22,464 bases of DNA from an uncultured Candidatus Melainabacteria bacterium (GCA_934675685.1 CAKURL010000024.1:1-22464), one strand, 5' to 3'. Counted from the stretch's first letter, positions 8,939 through 17,420 are shown. Program-made: numbers and translations. Notes: generated by a model not told the origin, from the sequence alone.

Positions 8939-9523
8939 TTATTTTTCTTGTGAAATAGTTTTAAAAACATATTTCATGATTATATTTTCATTGTACATGT
9001 TTAAATTATGATATGCAATTGCATAATTTAATTCATTCATTTTTACTATTTTGCCCAAAATTTCAATATCTTTTTCGAATATTTCCTTTGGCAGAAAAAG
9101 CTTCACTTCGTCGTTTTCTTTAAAAAACTTTTCTTTGGTTTTGATTGCAATTCCACATGCCGAGATATCAAGAGCTTTTGCCAAATATTCTTTTTTGTCT
9201 TTTTCGATTTTTAAATCAAAATCGCAAACGACGCGCACGAACTTTCTTCTTTGTTCCACTGTTTCAGATTCGTTGTTTTCAATTGTAATACAATTAAATT
9301 TATCTAATTTGTCTATCACGCTTGAGCGCATTTTTTTAGCGCCCATGTTCGTAAACCCAACGACTTCAAGCTCGTCTAATTCTTCAATTTCTTTTGCGAG
9401 TTCTAAATCTTTATCTTCGATTTTGACTTTTATTCTGTCATATTCGATTTCTTTAGAAATGCCATCTAATGAGCTATTTTTAAAAGAAATTTTAACTCTG
9501 TCATTTACTCTTAATTCTCTCAT
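8939..9523 (-). CDS. PilZ domain protein (candidate c-di-GMP receptor)
   Basis: This 194-residue protein has a YcgR-like arrangement: an N-terminal beta-rich segment (about 1-88) and a C-terminal PilZ domain. The PilZ c-di-GMP motifs are present: QRRKFVR at 91-97 supplies RxxxR (R93, R97), and DISACG at 119-124 supplies the D/NxSxxG motif. A protein with both motifs intact is expected to bind c-di-GMP. The output is unknown; it abuts the TPR gene downstream. No Shine-Dalgarno precedes the ATG, and a possible promoter -10 (TAAAAT) ends 7 nt upstream of it, so leaderless initiation is possible. Confidence 0.9.
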   Translation of the reverse strand: MRELRVNDRVKISFKNSSLDGISKEIEYDRIKVKIEDKDLELAKEIEELDELEVVGFTNMGAKKMRSSVIDKLDKFNCITIENNESETVEQRRKFVRVVCDFDLKIEKDKKEYLAKALDISACGIAIKTKEKFFKENDEVKLFLPKEIFEKDIEILGKIVKMNELNYAIAYHNLNMYNENIIMKYVFKTISQEK

Positions 9524-9575
9524 ATATTGATTTTAGACTATTTTTTAAAAATTAGCAAATTGTAAAGATTGAAAG

Positions 9576-10127
9576 CTATTCAAAAAGAATTTCGTCACAT
9601 TTATAATCGTTTTTTTCTTCTTTGAATTTGTCCGAAACAAAACAATTAGCAAGAACTATGACTTTTTTAGCTTTTATATCGTATTTTTCAAAAAATCTGT
9701 CATAAAACCCTTTGCCAAAGCCCAATCTATAGCATTTTTTGTTTGCCATAATGGCTGGAATATATATTATATCAAGCTCCATTGGGTCTATTGGAAAGTT
9801 TTCTTTGGGTTCTTTTATTCCCCATTTATTTTCTTCTAAATCGTTTTCGCCTTCATATTTAAAAAATTCCATCTCGAAATTAGACAAGCATTTTGGAAGA
9901 TAAAATTCTTTTTCTTTTATTTGAAGAAGGGTGGTTAAATCAATCTCGTTTTTGATTGGAAGATAAAGCCCTATTTTTTTTGCGTTTTTAAAATCGTCTG
10001 AATTTAAAATTTTTTGCACAATTTTAGAAGAGATTACCTTAAAATCTCCTTTTTGTCTTTCTAAAAGGGCTTTTTTTCTTAAGTCCTTTTTAGTTATAGT
10101 TTCATCTTTTTTTTCTAAAATTTGCAT
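9576..10127 (-). CDS. 5-formyltetrahydrofolate cyclo-ligase (5,10-methenyl-THF synthetase)
   Basis: The enzyme uses ATP to convert 5-formyl-THF to 5,10-methenyl-THF, returning it to the active folate pool in the cytoplasm. The 183-residue protein matches the family: KKDLRKKALLERQ near the N-terminus (about 13-25), the substrate region LYLPIKNEIDL (54-64), EFYLPKC (74-80), and the signature RLGFGKGFYDRF at 134-145. It starts 2 bp after the HIT stop, with no obvious Shine-Dalgarno, so it may rely on translational coupling. The symbol fau or ygfA is used in some species. Confidence 0.92.
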   Translation of the reverse strand: MQILEKKDETITKKDLRKKALLERQKGDFKVISSKIVQKILNSDDFKNAKKIGLYLPIKNEIDLTTLLQIKEKEFYLPKCLSNFEMEFFKYEGENDLEENKWGIKEPKENFPIDPMELDIIYIPAIMANKKCYRLGFGKGFYDRFFEKYDIKAKKVIVLANCFVSDKFKEEKNDYKCDEILFE

Positions 10128-10129
10128 AA

Positions 10130-10438
10130 TTAATCTGCTAAAATGTGGATATGAAGGTGCATGACTTCTTGGCCAGCTTCTTTTCCTGTATTAATTAAAG
10201 TTTTAAAAGATTTTATATTTTCTTGTTTTAAAATCTTTTTCATAGCTAAAAATAAGTTTTTGATTAATTCTGGGTCATCTACTTCGTTTAGCGATTCAAC
10301 ATGGGTTTTTGGGATAATTAAGATGTGCTTTTTTGCTTTTGGGTTGATGTCATTGATTGCAAAACAAAATTCGTCCTCATAGACAAACTTTGAAGGGATT
10401 TCTTTATTTAAAATTTTACAAAAAATACAATCTGTCAT
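10130..10438 (-). CDS. HIT family protein (HinT-like nucleotide hydrolase)
   Basis: HIT proteins hydrolyse nucleoside phosphoramidates or related AMP esters through a histidine triad. The 102-residue product has CIFCKI at 4-9, INPKAKKHILIIPKTHVESL near 31-50, and the catalytic triad HLHIHIL with H94, H96 and H98. It ends five residues after the triad and lacks the GGR..WPPG tail found in many HinT proteins; no frameshift is seen, so this is probably a short natural form. AGGAG precedes the ATG with a 6-nt spacer. It is the first gene of the minus-strand train. Confidence 0.93.
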   Translation of the reverse strand: MTDCIFCKILNKEIPSKFVYEDEFCFAINDINPKAKKHILIIPKTHVESLNEVDDPELIKNLFLAMKKILKQENIKSFKTLINTGKEAGQEVMHLHIHILAD

Positions 10439-10467
10439 AATTATCTCCTAATTTTGTTTTCTTCTAA

Positions 10468-10473
10468 ATTATA
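10468..10473 (-). promoter_or_regulatory. Candidate -10 box for the HIT-led minus-strand operon
   Basis: A perfect TATAAT hexamer reads on the minus strand about 30 nt before the HIT start codon. No good -35 box is visible at 16-18 bp upstream. The divergent spacing with the plus-strand gene at 10565 supports a promoter here. Confidence 0.35.
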
Positions 10474-10536
10474 GTTTAAAAATATGAAAAAAACTTTTTT
10501 TGCTTAAAATTTTGTTCAAAAAATAAAATTGTATTA

Positions 10537-10542
10537 TATAAT
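10537..10542 (+). promoter_or_regulatory. Candidate -10 box for the 10565 gene
   Basis: TATAAT lies 22 bp before the ATG at 10565. A loose TTGTTC about 19 bp upstream is the only -35 candidate. The predicted start point leaves a leader of about 15 nt holding the AAGG Shine-Dalgarno. Confidence 0.4.
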
Positions 10543-10564
10543 GTTTATTGAATAAGGTTTTGCT

Positions 10565-11707
10565 ATGGGGAATAATTTAACTTTATCTATAAATAAAACA
10601 ATATCTTGCGTTTTAACCTCTTCTCTTTTGGGGCTTAATTTAGTTTGCCCAGTTCTTGCTGAAGGCATTTCGGGCCATATTCAAAAAGACGAAGCTCAAA
10701 ACCAAGAATTAGATAAAAAGCTTTTTACGGGTGAAATCGAAAAAGTCGAAGCAAAAGACACAATTAACCTCACCGTGTCTCAAGTTTTGAGCTCAAGCTA
10801 TACTGTAGAAGGCGACGAATTTTTTGCGGAAGTAACTTCTGATGTGGAATCAGACAAAGGGGTCATAATCCCTGTGGGCTCTATTGCCCATGGGGTTGTT
10901 CAGATGATTCAAGACCCAAAAAACATGGGTCGAGATGGCTATGTTAATGTCTCTTTTGATTATTTAGTTACTCCAGACGGAAGGCAAATTCCAATAGAAG
11001 CTACTTTATCCACAAAAGACCCTTTGGTAAAAGGTGTTGCAAAAACCGTCGCTGTGCACACAGGCTACACTTTGCTCGGTGGTGTCGCAGGAGGCTTTTT
11101 TGCGCTTAATACTCTTGGGTTGGGGGCTGCAATAGCGTCTCATGGCTACACAGTAGCAGGTGGCGCTGCTATAGGGGGCGCTATTGGGCTTACTATGGCA
11201 ATAATTAGAAAAGGAAACGGTTTTTCAATTGCCCCCGGAGACGAGCTTAAAATCAAAGTTCAAAAAGACATAGAGCTTCCTGTTTTTACTAAAGACGCTT
11301 TTAAACAAGAAGAAATGCTTTTAGATGGCTTAAACGTTAGAATAAATTCTGTGGCTTTAGAAAAAGATCCTTTTGGGGTTGAAAATACAATCACTTTAAA
11401 CCTTGGAATAGATAACTATTCTCAATATTCCTTTTCCACTTTTGACATAGCACTTTTATCTTCAAGCGGCCAAACTTTCTTCCCGAGCCCTTTTGGAGAC
11501 ACTTCTTTATGGTTTAAGACAATAAACCAAGGAGATAGAGTAATTGGAAAATTGTCTTTTAGTGTGAATGATAAAAAATCTAAACATTGGCTTGTTTTTT
11601 ATGATAGAAAATCTAAAAAACCTGTTGCAAAATATTCTGTGGATAACGCGATAAATGACATAAAATATGCTAAAAAACAAAAGAAAAAAAGCTCTAAAAA
11701 TTCCTGA
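10565..11707 (+). CDS. Secreted or envelope protein with glycine-rich hydrophobic core, unknown function
   Basis: I do not recognise the family. The 380-residue protein has a signal peptide (hydrophobic about 13-31, likely signal peptidase I cut after VLA at 30-32). Residues about 55-150 look beta-rich with GVIIPVGSIAHGVV near 99-112, similar in style to VirB10/TrbI-like beta domains (weak). Residues about 163-213 form a Gly/Ala-rich hydrophobic stretch (GGVAGGFFALNTLGLG, AGGAAIGGAIG) like a glycine zipper, which could insert in or oligomerise on a membrane. A further beta-rich domain runs from about 250 to 360, and the protein ends in a Lys/Ser-rich basic tail. AAGG lies 7 nt before the ATG. 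It is divergent from the HIT operon. Confidence 0.85.
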   Translation: MGNNLTLSINKTISCVLTSSLLGLNLVCPVLAEGISGHIQKDEAQNQELDKKLFTGEIEKVEAKDTINLTVSQVLSSSYTVEGDEFFAEVTSDVESDKGVIIPVGSIAHGVVQMIQDPKNMGRDGYVNVSFDYLVTPDGRQIPIEATLSTKDPLVKGVAKTVAVHTGYTLLGGVAGGFFALNTLGLGAAIASHGYTVAGGAAIGGAIGLTMAIIRKGNGFSIAPGDELKIKVQKDIELPVFTKDAFKQEEMLLDGLNVRINSVALEKDPFGVENTITLNLGIDNYSQYSFSTFDIALLSSSGQTFFPSPFGDTSLWFKTINQGDRVIGKLSFSVNDKKSKHWLVFYDRKSKKPVAKYSVDNAINDIKYAKKQKKKSSKNS

Positions 11708-11768
11708 TTTTCTTTTAAAATACGCAAGTTAAAGGCAATTTTTTTAAAATGAAAGTTTTTATATAACT

Positions 11769-12917
11769 ATGATAGATAATATAAAAACAACTCCAAATCA
11801 ATTAAGTGGTTCTTTGAAAAATCCTTATTCGAATTTTTCAAAGGTTGATTTGACTTCTAATAAAAATTATCTATATAGTGTCTATTCGACAAATAAAGTC
11901 GAATATTATAATGACCCTACTAAAAAGAAAAATAAATTCTTGAAAAAAGCGCTTTTGCTTTCTTCTGTGGGGCTAAGTATTTTGGGTGCTTTTGCATTTG
12001 CTGCGCACTCAAGAGGGTTGAATAAAGTATTTAATTCTGTTGTGGGCGAAGTGAGAAAGACAGCTCCTGAAGCAAAAAAAATAACTAAAGAAGTAAGTCA
12101 AGATTTAGGCGAAAAATTTGGAATTTTAAGTTTGAATTGCACTAATTTAAAAGACGACTTATGGGATAGATTTTCTTGCTTTTTGTATGACAAAACTCCT
12201 TTTAAATTTGTGAAAAATTTAGGTTCAAAAATCACAGATGTTTACTTAAGCAATGTAAAAAATTCTCTTAAAAACCCGATGGAACGTGCTCAACAAGAAA
12301 TCTTGGAGCTCGGGGGGGATGGCTTTAAAGATAAATTTAAAAATTATGACGAAATGTTTTCTTCTTTGTCTCAAAAATTAAAATCAAGAGCACAAGAAGA
12401 AAGGATTTCAAGTGCCGCTAATCTTCTTAAAGGAAAAGACAAAGTTGCTTCTTTAAAAGACGCGCTTTTGACTCCTCAAGTGAAAACAAAAACATCTGAC
12501 ATTGTAGATAAATTTGCAAATATCTTAGAAATCCCAGATGGCGCAGATGAAAAATTAGTTGAAAAAATAAAACAGTATAACAGTTTGCAAAAAAATTCTT
12601 TAATTCCAAAGCTTTGTGAAATTTCTTATGGCTCCGCCCCTACAGATATTATCTCTATGTCTATTCCTGTTTTGGGGTTTGGAGTTGCCTTGTCTAAAAC
12701 AGAAGATAAAAAAGAAAGAAAATCTTTGCTTTTAAATCTTGGTATACCTTTGCTGCCAACAGTTATGATGCCATTTTTGGGTACAAAATTTCCGGTTTTA
12801 AATGGGGTTAAATCTTTAGTTGCAGGCTTTGCTGTGGGGCAAGTGTTCTCTCAAGGGGTAAAAATCATAGATAAATATGTTTTAAAAAACGAACAAGAAG
12901 AAGAAATTAAAAAATAA
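11769..12917 (+). CDS. Multi-pass membrane protein of unknown function
   Basis: The 382-residue product is not recognised. After a polar N-terminus with many Asn, Ser and Tyr there is a basic patch (KKKNKFLKK, 52-60) and a hydrophobic helix at about 60-79. A long polar, helical region (about 85-285) follows, then two or three hydrophobic segments at about 292-308, 318-337 and 342-362, and a Glu/Lys-rich tail. No cleavable signal sequence is evident. The Shine-Dalgarno before ATG 11769 is weak. It follows the 10565 gene by 61 bp without a visible terminator between them, so the two may be co-expressed; it ends just before a bidirectional terminator. Confidence 0.82.
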   Translation: MIDNIKTTPNQLSGSLKNPYSNFSKVDLTSNKNYLYSVYSTNKVEYYNDPTKKKNKFLKKALLLSSVGLSILGAFAFAAHSRGLNKVFNSVVGEVRKTAPEAKKITKEVSQDLGEKFGILSLNCTNLKDDLWDRFSCFLYDKTPFKFVKNLGSKITDVYLSNVKNSLKNPMERAQQEILELGGDGFKDKFKNYDEMFSSLSQKLKSRAQEERISSAANLLKGKDKVASLKDALLTPQVKTKTSDIVDKFANILEIPDGADEKLVEKIKQYNSLQKNSLIPKLCEISYGSAPTDIISMSIPVLGFGVALSKTEDKKERKSLLLNLGIPLLPTVMMPFLGTKFPVLNGVKSLVAGFAVGQVFSQGVKIIDKYVLKNEQEEEIKK

Positions 12918-12935
12918 AAATTAATAATAAATAAA

Positions 12936-12970
12936 AAATGCGCTTTCTTGAAAAACAAAAAAGCGCATTT
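12936..12970. terminator. Bidirectional Rho-independent terminator
   Basis: A perfect 11-bp inverted repeat (AAATGCGCTTT, 12936-12946, with AAAGCGCATTT, 12960-12970) surrounds a 13-nt loop. The arms carry A and T runs at both outer ends, so it can stop the 11769 gene on the plus strand and the ferredoxin gene on the minus strand. Confidence 0.75.
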
Positions 12971-12991
12971 AATTTTAAATAAATATAAAAA

Positions 12992-13171
12992 CTATTCAGC
13001 AACATTGATTACGCTAACAGGGCAAGCGTCTGCAGCGTCTTTAATGCAATCTTCGTTGCCTGCAATGTTTGCTTCGTCAACTACACATACATCTTCAACT
13101 TTGAAAACGTCAGAGCAGAAAGATTCGCATGCGCCGCAACCGATGCAACCGTCTTCGATAGTAACTTTCAT
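12992..13171 (-). CDS. [4Fe-4S] ferredoxin, single-cluster Thermotoga-like type
   Basis: This is a 59-residue cytoplasmic electron carrier. Cluster ligands are C9, C12 and C15 (DGCIGCGAC) and C50 followed by Pro (DACPV). Two more cysteines, C19 and C42, sit where the single-cluster ferredoxin of Thermotoga maritima has a disulfide in place of a second cluster; the whole layout, including KDAADACP, strongly resembles that protein. C29 is extra. AAGGAG lies about 8 nt before the ATG. The gene is monocistronic, with its own promoter and the shared terminator downstream. The redox partner is unknown; no oxidoreductase gene adjoins it. Confidence 0.92.
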   Translation of the reverse strand: MKVTIEDGCIGCGACESFCSDVFKVEDVCVVDEANIAGNEDCIKDAADACPVSVINVAE

Positions 13172-13203
13172 TATATATCTCCTTTATTGAATTACCAAGG
13201 TTA

Positions 13204-13231
13204 AGTATAGTAAAAAAATATTTTTTTTCAA
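13204..13231 (-). promoter_or_regulatory. Promoter of the ferredoxin gene
   Basis: On the minus strand TTGAAA (13231-13226) is followed by a 16-bp spacer and TATACT (13209-13204), giving a start point about 30 nt before the ferredoxin ATG. Both hexamers are near the sigma-70 consensus. Confidence 0.5.
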
Positions 13232-13245
13232 CTCAAATTTTTATT

Positions 13246-14700
13246 TTATGGCTTATAACTTTTGATTAATTTTTCTTTGTCCAATTGTCCTGTTTCAAAC
13301 ATCAAAGAAATTTGTGAAATATTATATTTTATCACAGTTTCCGCGTATTCTACCCTCGCTTGGGTCATTTGGCTTTGCGCTTGAATGACGTCGAGCAAAA
13401 TTCCTTTTCCCCAATCAAACCTCAAAATGGCAAGCTTTACGGATTCTTTTGCGTATTGTATTCTTTCTTTGGTGATTAAAATTCCTCTTTTTGAAAATTC
13501 GCTTGCACTATAGTTATTCACAATTTTTTCTTCAATATTTCTTGTTTTGTTTTCTAATTCTTTTTGCATTGCTCTAATTTCTTCTTTTTTTGCTTTGATT
13601 TTTGTAATCGTGCCTAAGGACAAATTCTCCCCTGGGGCCCACTCTAAAAACCCTGTTAAGATATAGTTTGGGCGAATATTTGAAGACAAGGTTCCTTGGA
13701 ATTGTTGTTGGTAGCTTATAAGCGGTTTTGGAAAAAATTCTGTCAAAATCACATTTTTTTCTTCTTTTTGATAATTTATTTCGTTTTTGTAGCTTTTAAG
13801 GTCTTGTCTATTTGAAATTGCAAGTTTGAATAAATCTTCGACTTTAAATTTCTCTAAATCTATCATATTGATTTCTTTGACATCCTCTTCAAAAGGCATT
13901 AAAGAAGTATCAAGACTTATTCCCATTAGGTTTGCCAGTTTTGTTTGGGCAGTTTTAAAGTTATATAAGACGTTTAAAAGCTTTGCTTTTGCATATTGTG
14001 CTTCGCTTTTTGAGCGAACGACGTCAAAATTTGTCCCAAAGCCCGATTTTTCTTGGCTTATGGCAAGGTCTAATTGTGCATTTCTTTCTATCAAATTTCT
14101 CAAATAAATTGAAATATAGATTTTATTTAAAAGAAGCTCATAATATGAAATAGAGCACTCATAAAGTGCTTTTTCTATAGTAAAATCAAGAAGATTTTTT
14201 CTTGATTTTTGAAAATATTTTTTTGCTTTTGCTTCGAAAATTTCTTCTCCGCCTTTTGTTAAATAGTGTTCTGCTGTGATATTCACAGATAGCGCGGTTT
14301 CGTGGATTTTTCTTCTTAAAACTTCGCCTACTAAAATCTGCCCTTGGTAGTCTGAAACGTAGCTCGTGGTTTTTAAAATGGGTAAAAATTTAGAAAGCGC
14401 GTTTTGGTAAGCGTATTTTGAGCTTTTATATTCATGGAATTTTATATCAATATCAAAATTGTTTTTAAGGGTAACATCAAGGCATTCATCTAAGCTCACA
14501 ACTACATAATCTTTTTTCGTTTCTTCTTTTATAAAATTTTCGATATCAATATCTTTAATATATTTTTCACAATATTCTTTTAAGTCACAGCCTGCTTTTT
14601 GCTTTAATTCTATTGGTTTATCCAAAAGCTCTTCTGAAAAAACAAAAGAACTTTTAAAGATGAACATTGTCATTAAAATTATTGTCCACAATAATCTCAT
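13246..14700 (-). CDS. TolC-family outer-membrane efflux protein
   Basis: TolC-type proteins form trimeric channels across the outer membrane and periplasm for type I secretion or drug efflux. The 484-residue protein has a signal peptide (hydrophobic about 3-20, likely cut near residue 22) followed by the two-repeat helical and beta-strand layout of the outer membrane efflux family. Recognisable parts are SLDECLDVTLKNNFDIDIKFHEYKS-type opening near 68-92, TNFDVVRSKSEAQYAKAKLLNVLYNFKTAQTKLANLMG in the first repeat, and LRFDWGKGILLDVIQAQSQMTQARVEYAETVIKYNISQ-type closing, where one expects the second repeat. No partner inner-membrane pump or adaptor gene is nearby, so its cargo is unknown. Confidence 0.9.
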   Translation of the reverse strand: MRLLWTIILMTMFIFKSSFVFSEELLDKPIELKQKAGCDLKEYCEKYIKDIDIENFIKEETKKDYVVVSLDECLDVTLKNNFDIDIKFHEYKSSKYAYQNALSKFLPILKTTSYVSDYQGQILVGEVLRRKIHETALSVNITAEHYLTKGGEEIFEAKAKKYFQKSRKNLLDFTIEKALYECSISYYELLLNKIYISIYLRNLIERNAQLDLAISQEKSGFGTNFDVVRSKSEAQYAKAKLLNVLYNFKTAQTKLANLMGISLDTSLMPFEEDVKEINMIDLEKFKVEDLFKLAISNRQDLKSYKNEINYQKEEKNVILTEFFPKPLISYQQQFQGTLSSNIRPNYILTGFLEWAPGENLSLGTITKIKAKKEEIRAMQKELENKTRNIEEKIVNNYSASEFSKRGILITKERIQYAKESVKLAILRFDWGKGILLDVIQAQSQMTQARVEYAETVIKYNISQISLMFETGQLDKEKLIKSYKP

Positions 14701-14807
14701 TCAAAGATTTTATAAATTAATAATAAAGATAATAATATCTTTATCGGCTAATGCTTTTGTGATAAATTAATTATATATAAGACTAAAATTTGTATAAGGA
14801 AGATTAA

Positions 14808-17420
14808 ATGACTGAAAAAACTAATCAAGCAGAGCTTTCTAGCCAATATAGCGCAAGAGAAATCGAAAACGAAACTTATAAGTTTTGGGAAGATAATAAA
14901 TGTTTTGTAGCAGACAACAAAACAACTAAAGAAACTTATTCTATGGTTATTCCTCCTCCAAATGTAACTGGTGTACTTCACATGGGGCATGCGCTAGATG
15001 GAACTTTGCAAGATATTTTAGTCAGATATAATAGAATGTTAGGAAAAGAAGTCCTCTGGATGCCAGGGTGCGACCATGCCGGAATTGCAACTCAAAATGT
15101 CATTGAAAAAAATCTTGCTAAAGATGGTCTCACTCGCCACGATTTAGGAAGAGAAAAATTTGTCGAAAAAACTTGGGTTTGGGCAAATGAACATAAAAAC
15201 AGAATTTTAGAACAATTCAAGCTTTTAGGTGCTTCTTTTGATCTTTCAAGAAAAAGATTTACCCTTGACGAAGGCTGTTCTAATGCAGTTAAAAAAGTAT
15301 TTGTTGATTTATATAATAAAGGTTTGATTTATAAAGGAAATTACATCGTAAACTGGTGCCCAAGGTGCCAAAGCGCGATTTCAGACGTTGAAACAAATTA
15401 CGACACAGAAGACGGTTCTTTGTGGGAAATTTCTTATCCTTTAAAAGATGAAATGGGAGCAATCGTCATTGCGACAACTCGCCCAGAAACAATGTATGGA
15501 GACGTTGCTATTGCAGTTAACCCAAATGACTTTAAGTATAAAGATTTAGTAGGTAAAAATTGCGTAATGCCGTTAACAGGAAGAACTATCCCAATTATTG
15601 CAGATGACTATGTGGATAAGTCTTTTGGAACAGGTGCGCTTAAAATCACACCTGCGCATGATCCTAATGACTTTGAAGTGGGCAAACGTCATAATCTTCC
15701 GCAAATCAAAGTAATCGACGAAAAAGGTTTGATGATTGCAAACGAATACGTTCCTCCTCAATTGCATGGCGTAACAAGAGAAGAAGCAAGAAAAATGACC
15801 GTTGAAATGCTTGAAAAAAATGGCGCTTTGCTTCGAATACAACCACACGTTCATAATGTCGGCAAATGTCAAAGATGCAACACAACAATTGAACCATTGC
15901 TTTCTACTCAATGGTTTGTAAAAATGGAACCTTTGGCAAAACCTGCGATTGAAGCCGTTAAAAATGGCTCTATTAAATTTATTCCGGAACGTTGGGAAAA
16001 GAATTATTTAATGTGGATGGAAAATATAAGAGACTGGTGTATTTCTCGCCAATTGTGGTGGGGGCACCAAATCCCAGCTTATTATCACAACCAAACAGGA
16101 GAAATGGTAGTAGCCTTAGAAAACCCAGACCCTAAAAACTATACTCAAGAAACAGATGTCTTGGATACTTGGTTCTCTTCTGGTTTATGGCCTTTTGAAA
16201 CTATGGGCTGGCCAGACACAAACCAAGACGATTTTAAGAAATTTTATCCTACGAACACTCTTGTAACCGGTTTTGATATTATTTTCTTCTGGGTTGCAAG
16301 AATGATTACAATGGGGCTTGAGTTTACGAAAAAACCACCATTTTCGACTGTTTATATCCATGGTTTAATCAGAGACGAACACGGCCAAAAAATGTCTAAA
16401 TCAAAAGGTAACACAATCGACCCTGTTGATTTGATTGAAAAATATGGCTGCGACGCTTTAAGGTTTACTTTGACATATCTTTGCACTTATGGTGGACAAG
16501 ATATTAAAATCAGCGACGAAAAATTCGAATTCGGAAGAAACTTTGCAAACAAAGTTTGGAATGCTTCAAGGTTTGTTTTGATGAACTTAACAAAAGAAAA
16601 AGACAAACTTCAGCTAAACGAAAAAGAATTTTCAATCGCAGATAAATGGATTTTAAATAAGTTTAATGAAGTAACAAAACTTGTAAATGAAAACTTTGAA
16701 AACTATAGAATAGGCGAAGTTGCAAGCATATTATATGATTTCTTCTGGAATGACTATTGCTCTTGGTATATTGAACTTTCTAAGATTTCAAAAAACGAAG
16801 CAGTTTTGGTTTATGTTTTAGATAATTTCTTAAGATTGTTGCACCCAATAATGCCGCATATCACAGAAGCAATTTGGCAAAAAATGCCAATTCAAAAAGA
16901 AACTGTTGGAATTTTGTTTGCGAAGTTCCCTAAATATAATTCTTCTTTTGAATTTAAAAACGAAGCAAGCCAAATGGAAACTGTTTTTGAAACAATTAAA
17001 TCTTTAAGAAACGTAAGGGCAGAATTCAATATTCCATTGGGCTCGATGATTGATATCGTTGTGGACAACAAGGAAGACCTGTTTAAGGCAATTGCTCCTT
17101 ATCTTGCTCGTTTGGCTAAAGTCCAAAATATCACTTTTGACAAAAATCCAAATATCGAAGCAAGCGCTTCTTGTGTTGTGGGCGACACGAAAATCATCGT
17201 TCCTCTAAAAGGTTTGATTGATACGGAACAAGAAATTGCTCGTCAAGACAAAAAAATGCAAAAGCTTTTGGCTGAATTGAAATCAATCGATGGAAGATTG
17301 AATAACGAAAATTTTGTGAAAAGTGCTCCTGATGAAGTTGTTCAAAAAGCAAAAGATAGAAAAGCTGAACTTGAACAACAAATAGAGACAATAAAAACAA
17401 TGATTTCAAAACTTAAATAA
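14808..17420 (+). CDS. valS: Valyl-tRNA synthetase
   Basis: This class Ia synthetase attaches valine to tRNA-Val and edits mischarged Thr. At 870 residues it is of normal bacterial length. HMGH at 58-61 is the HIGH motif and KMSKS at 528-532 is the second ATP-binding signature. The editing (CP1) insert is present, with ATTRPETMYGDVAIAVNP near 223-240. Two CxxC pairs (WCPRC near residue 183 and KCQRC near 353) form a zinc-binding site. The anticodon-binding domain follows and the C-terminal about 65 residues form the ValRS coiled coil (QEIARQDKKMQKLLAEL). AAGGAAG precedes the ATG. It is divergent from the TolC gene and ends at a terminator. Confidence 0.97.
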   Translation: MTEKTNQAELSSQYSAREIENETYKFWEDNKCFVADNKTTKETYSMVIPPPNVTGVLHMGHALDGTLQDILVRYNRMLGKEVLWMPGCDHAGIATQNVIEKNLAKDGLTRHDLGREKFVEKTWVWANEHKNRILEQFKLLGASFDLSRKRFTLDEGCSNAVKKVFVDLYNKGLIYKGNYIVNWCPRCQSAISDVETNYDTEDGSLWEISYPLKDEMGAIVIATTRPETMYGDVAIAVNPNDFKYKDLVGKNCVMPLTGRTIPIIADDYVDKSFGTGALKITPAHDPNDFEVGKRHNLPQIKVIDEKGLMIANEYVPPQLHGVTREEARKMTVEMLEKNGALLRIQPHVHNVGKCQRCNTTIEPLLSTQWFVKMEPLAKPAIEAVKNGSIKFIPERWEKNYLMWMENIRDWCISRQLWWGHQIPAYYHNQTGEMVVALENPDPKNYTQETDVLDTWFSSGLWPFETMGWPDTNQDDFKKFYPTNTLVTGFDIIFFWVARMITMGLEFTKKPPFSTVYIHGLIRDEHGQKMSKSKGNTIDPVDLIEKYGCDALRFTLTYLCTYGGQDIKISDEKFEFGRNFANKVWNASRFVLMNLTKEKDKLQLNEKEFSIADKWILNKFNEVTKLVNENFENYRIGEVASILYDFFWNDYCSWYIELSKISKNEAVLVYVLDNFLRLLHPIMPHITEAIWQKMPIQKETVGILFAKFPKYNSSFEFKNEASQMETVFETIKSLRNVRAEFNIPLGSMIDIVVDNKEDLFKAIAPYLARLAKVQNITFDKNPNIEASASCVVGDTKIIVPLKGLIDTEQEIARQDKKMQKLLAELKSIDGRLNNENFVKSAPDEVVQKAKDRKAELEQQIETIKTMISKLK

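Noticed and set aside
9051..9530. A 159-codon plus-strand open frame over the PilZ gene.
   Set aside because: The minus frame has both PilZ motifs; the plus frame is Ser/Phe-rich, as expected from the complement of an AT-rich gene.
12948..13190. An 80-codon plus-strand open frame across 12948-13190.
   Set aside because: It is the reverse of the ferredoxin gene, whose cysteine pattern, Shine-Dalgarno and promoter are clear on the minus strand.
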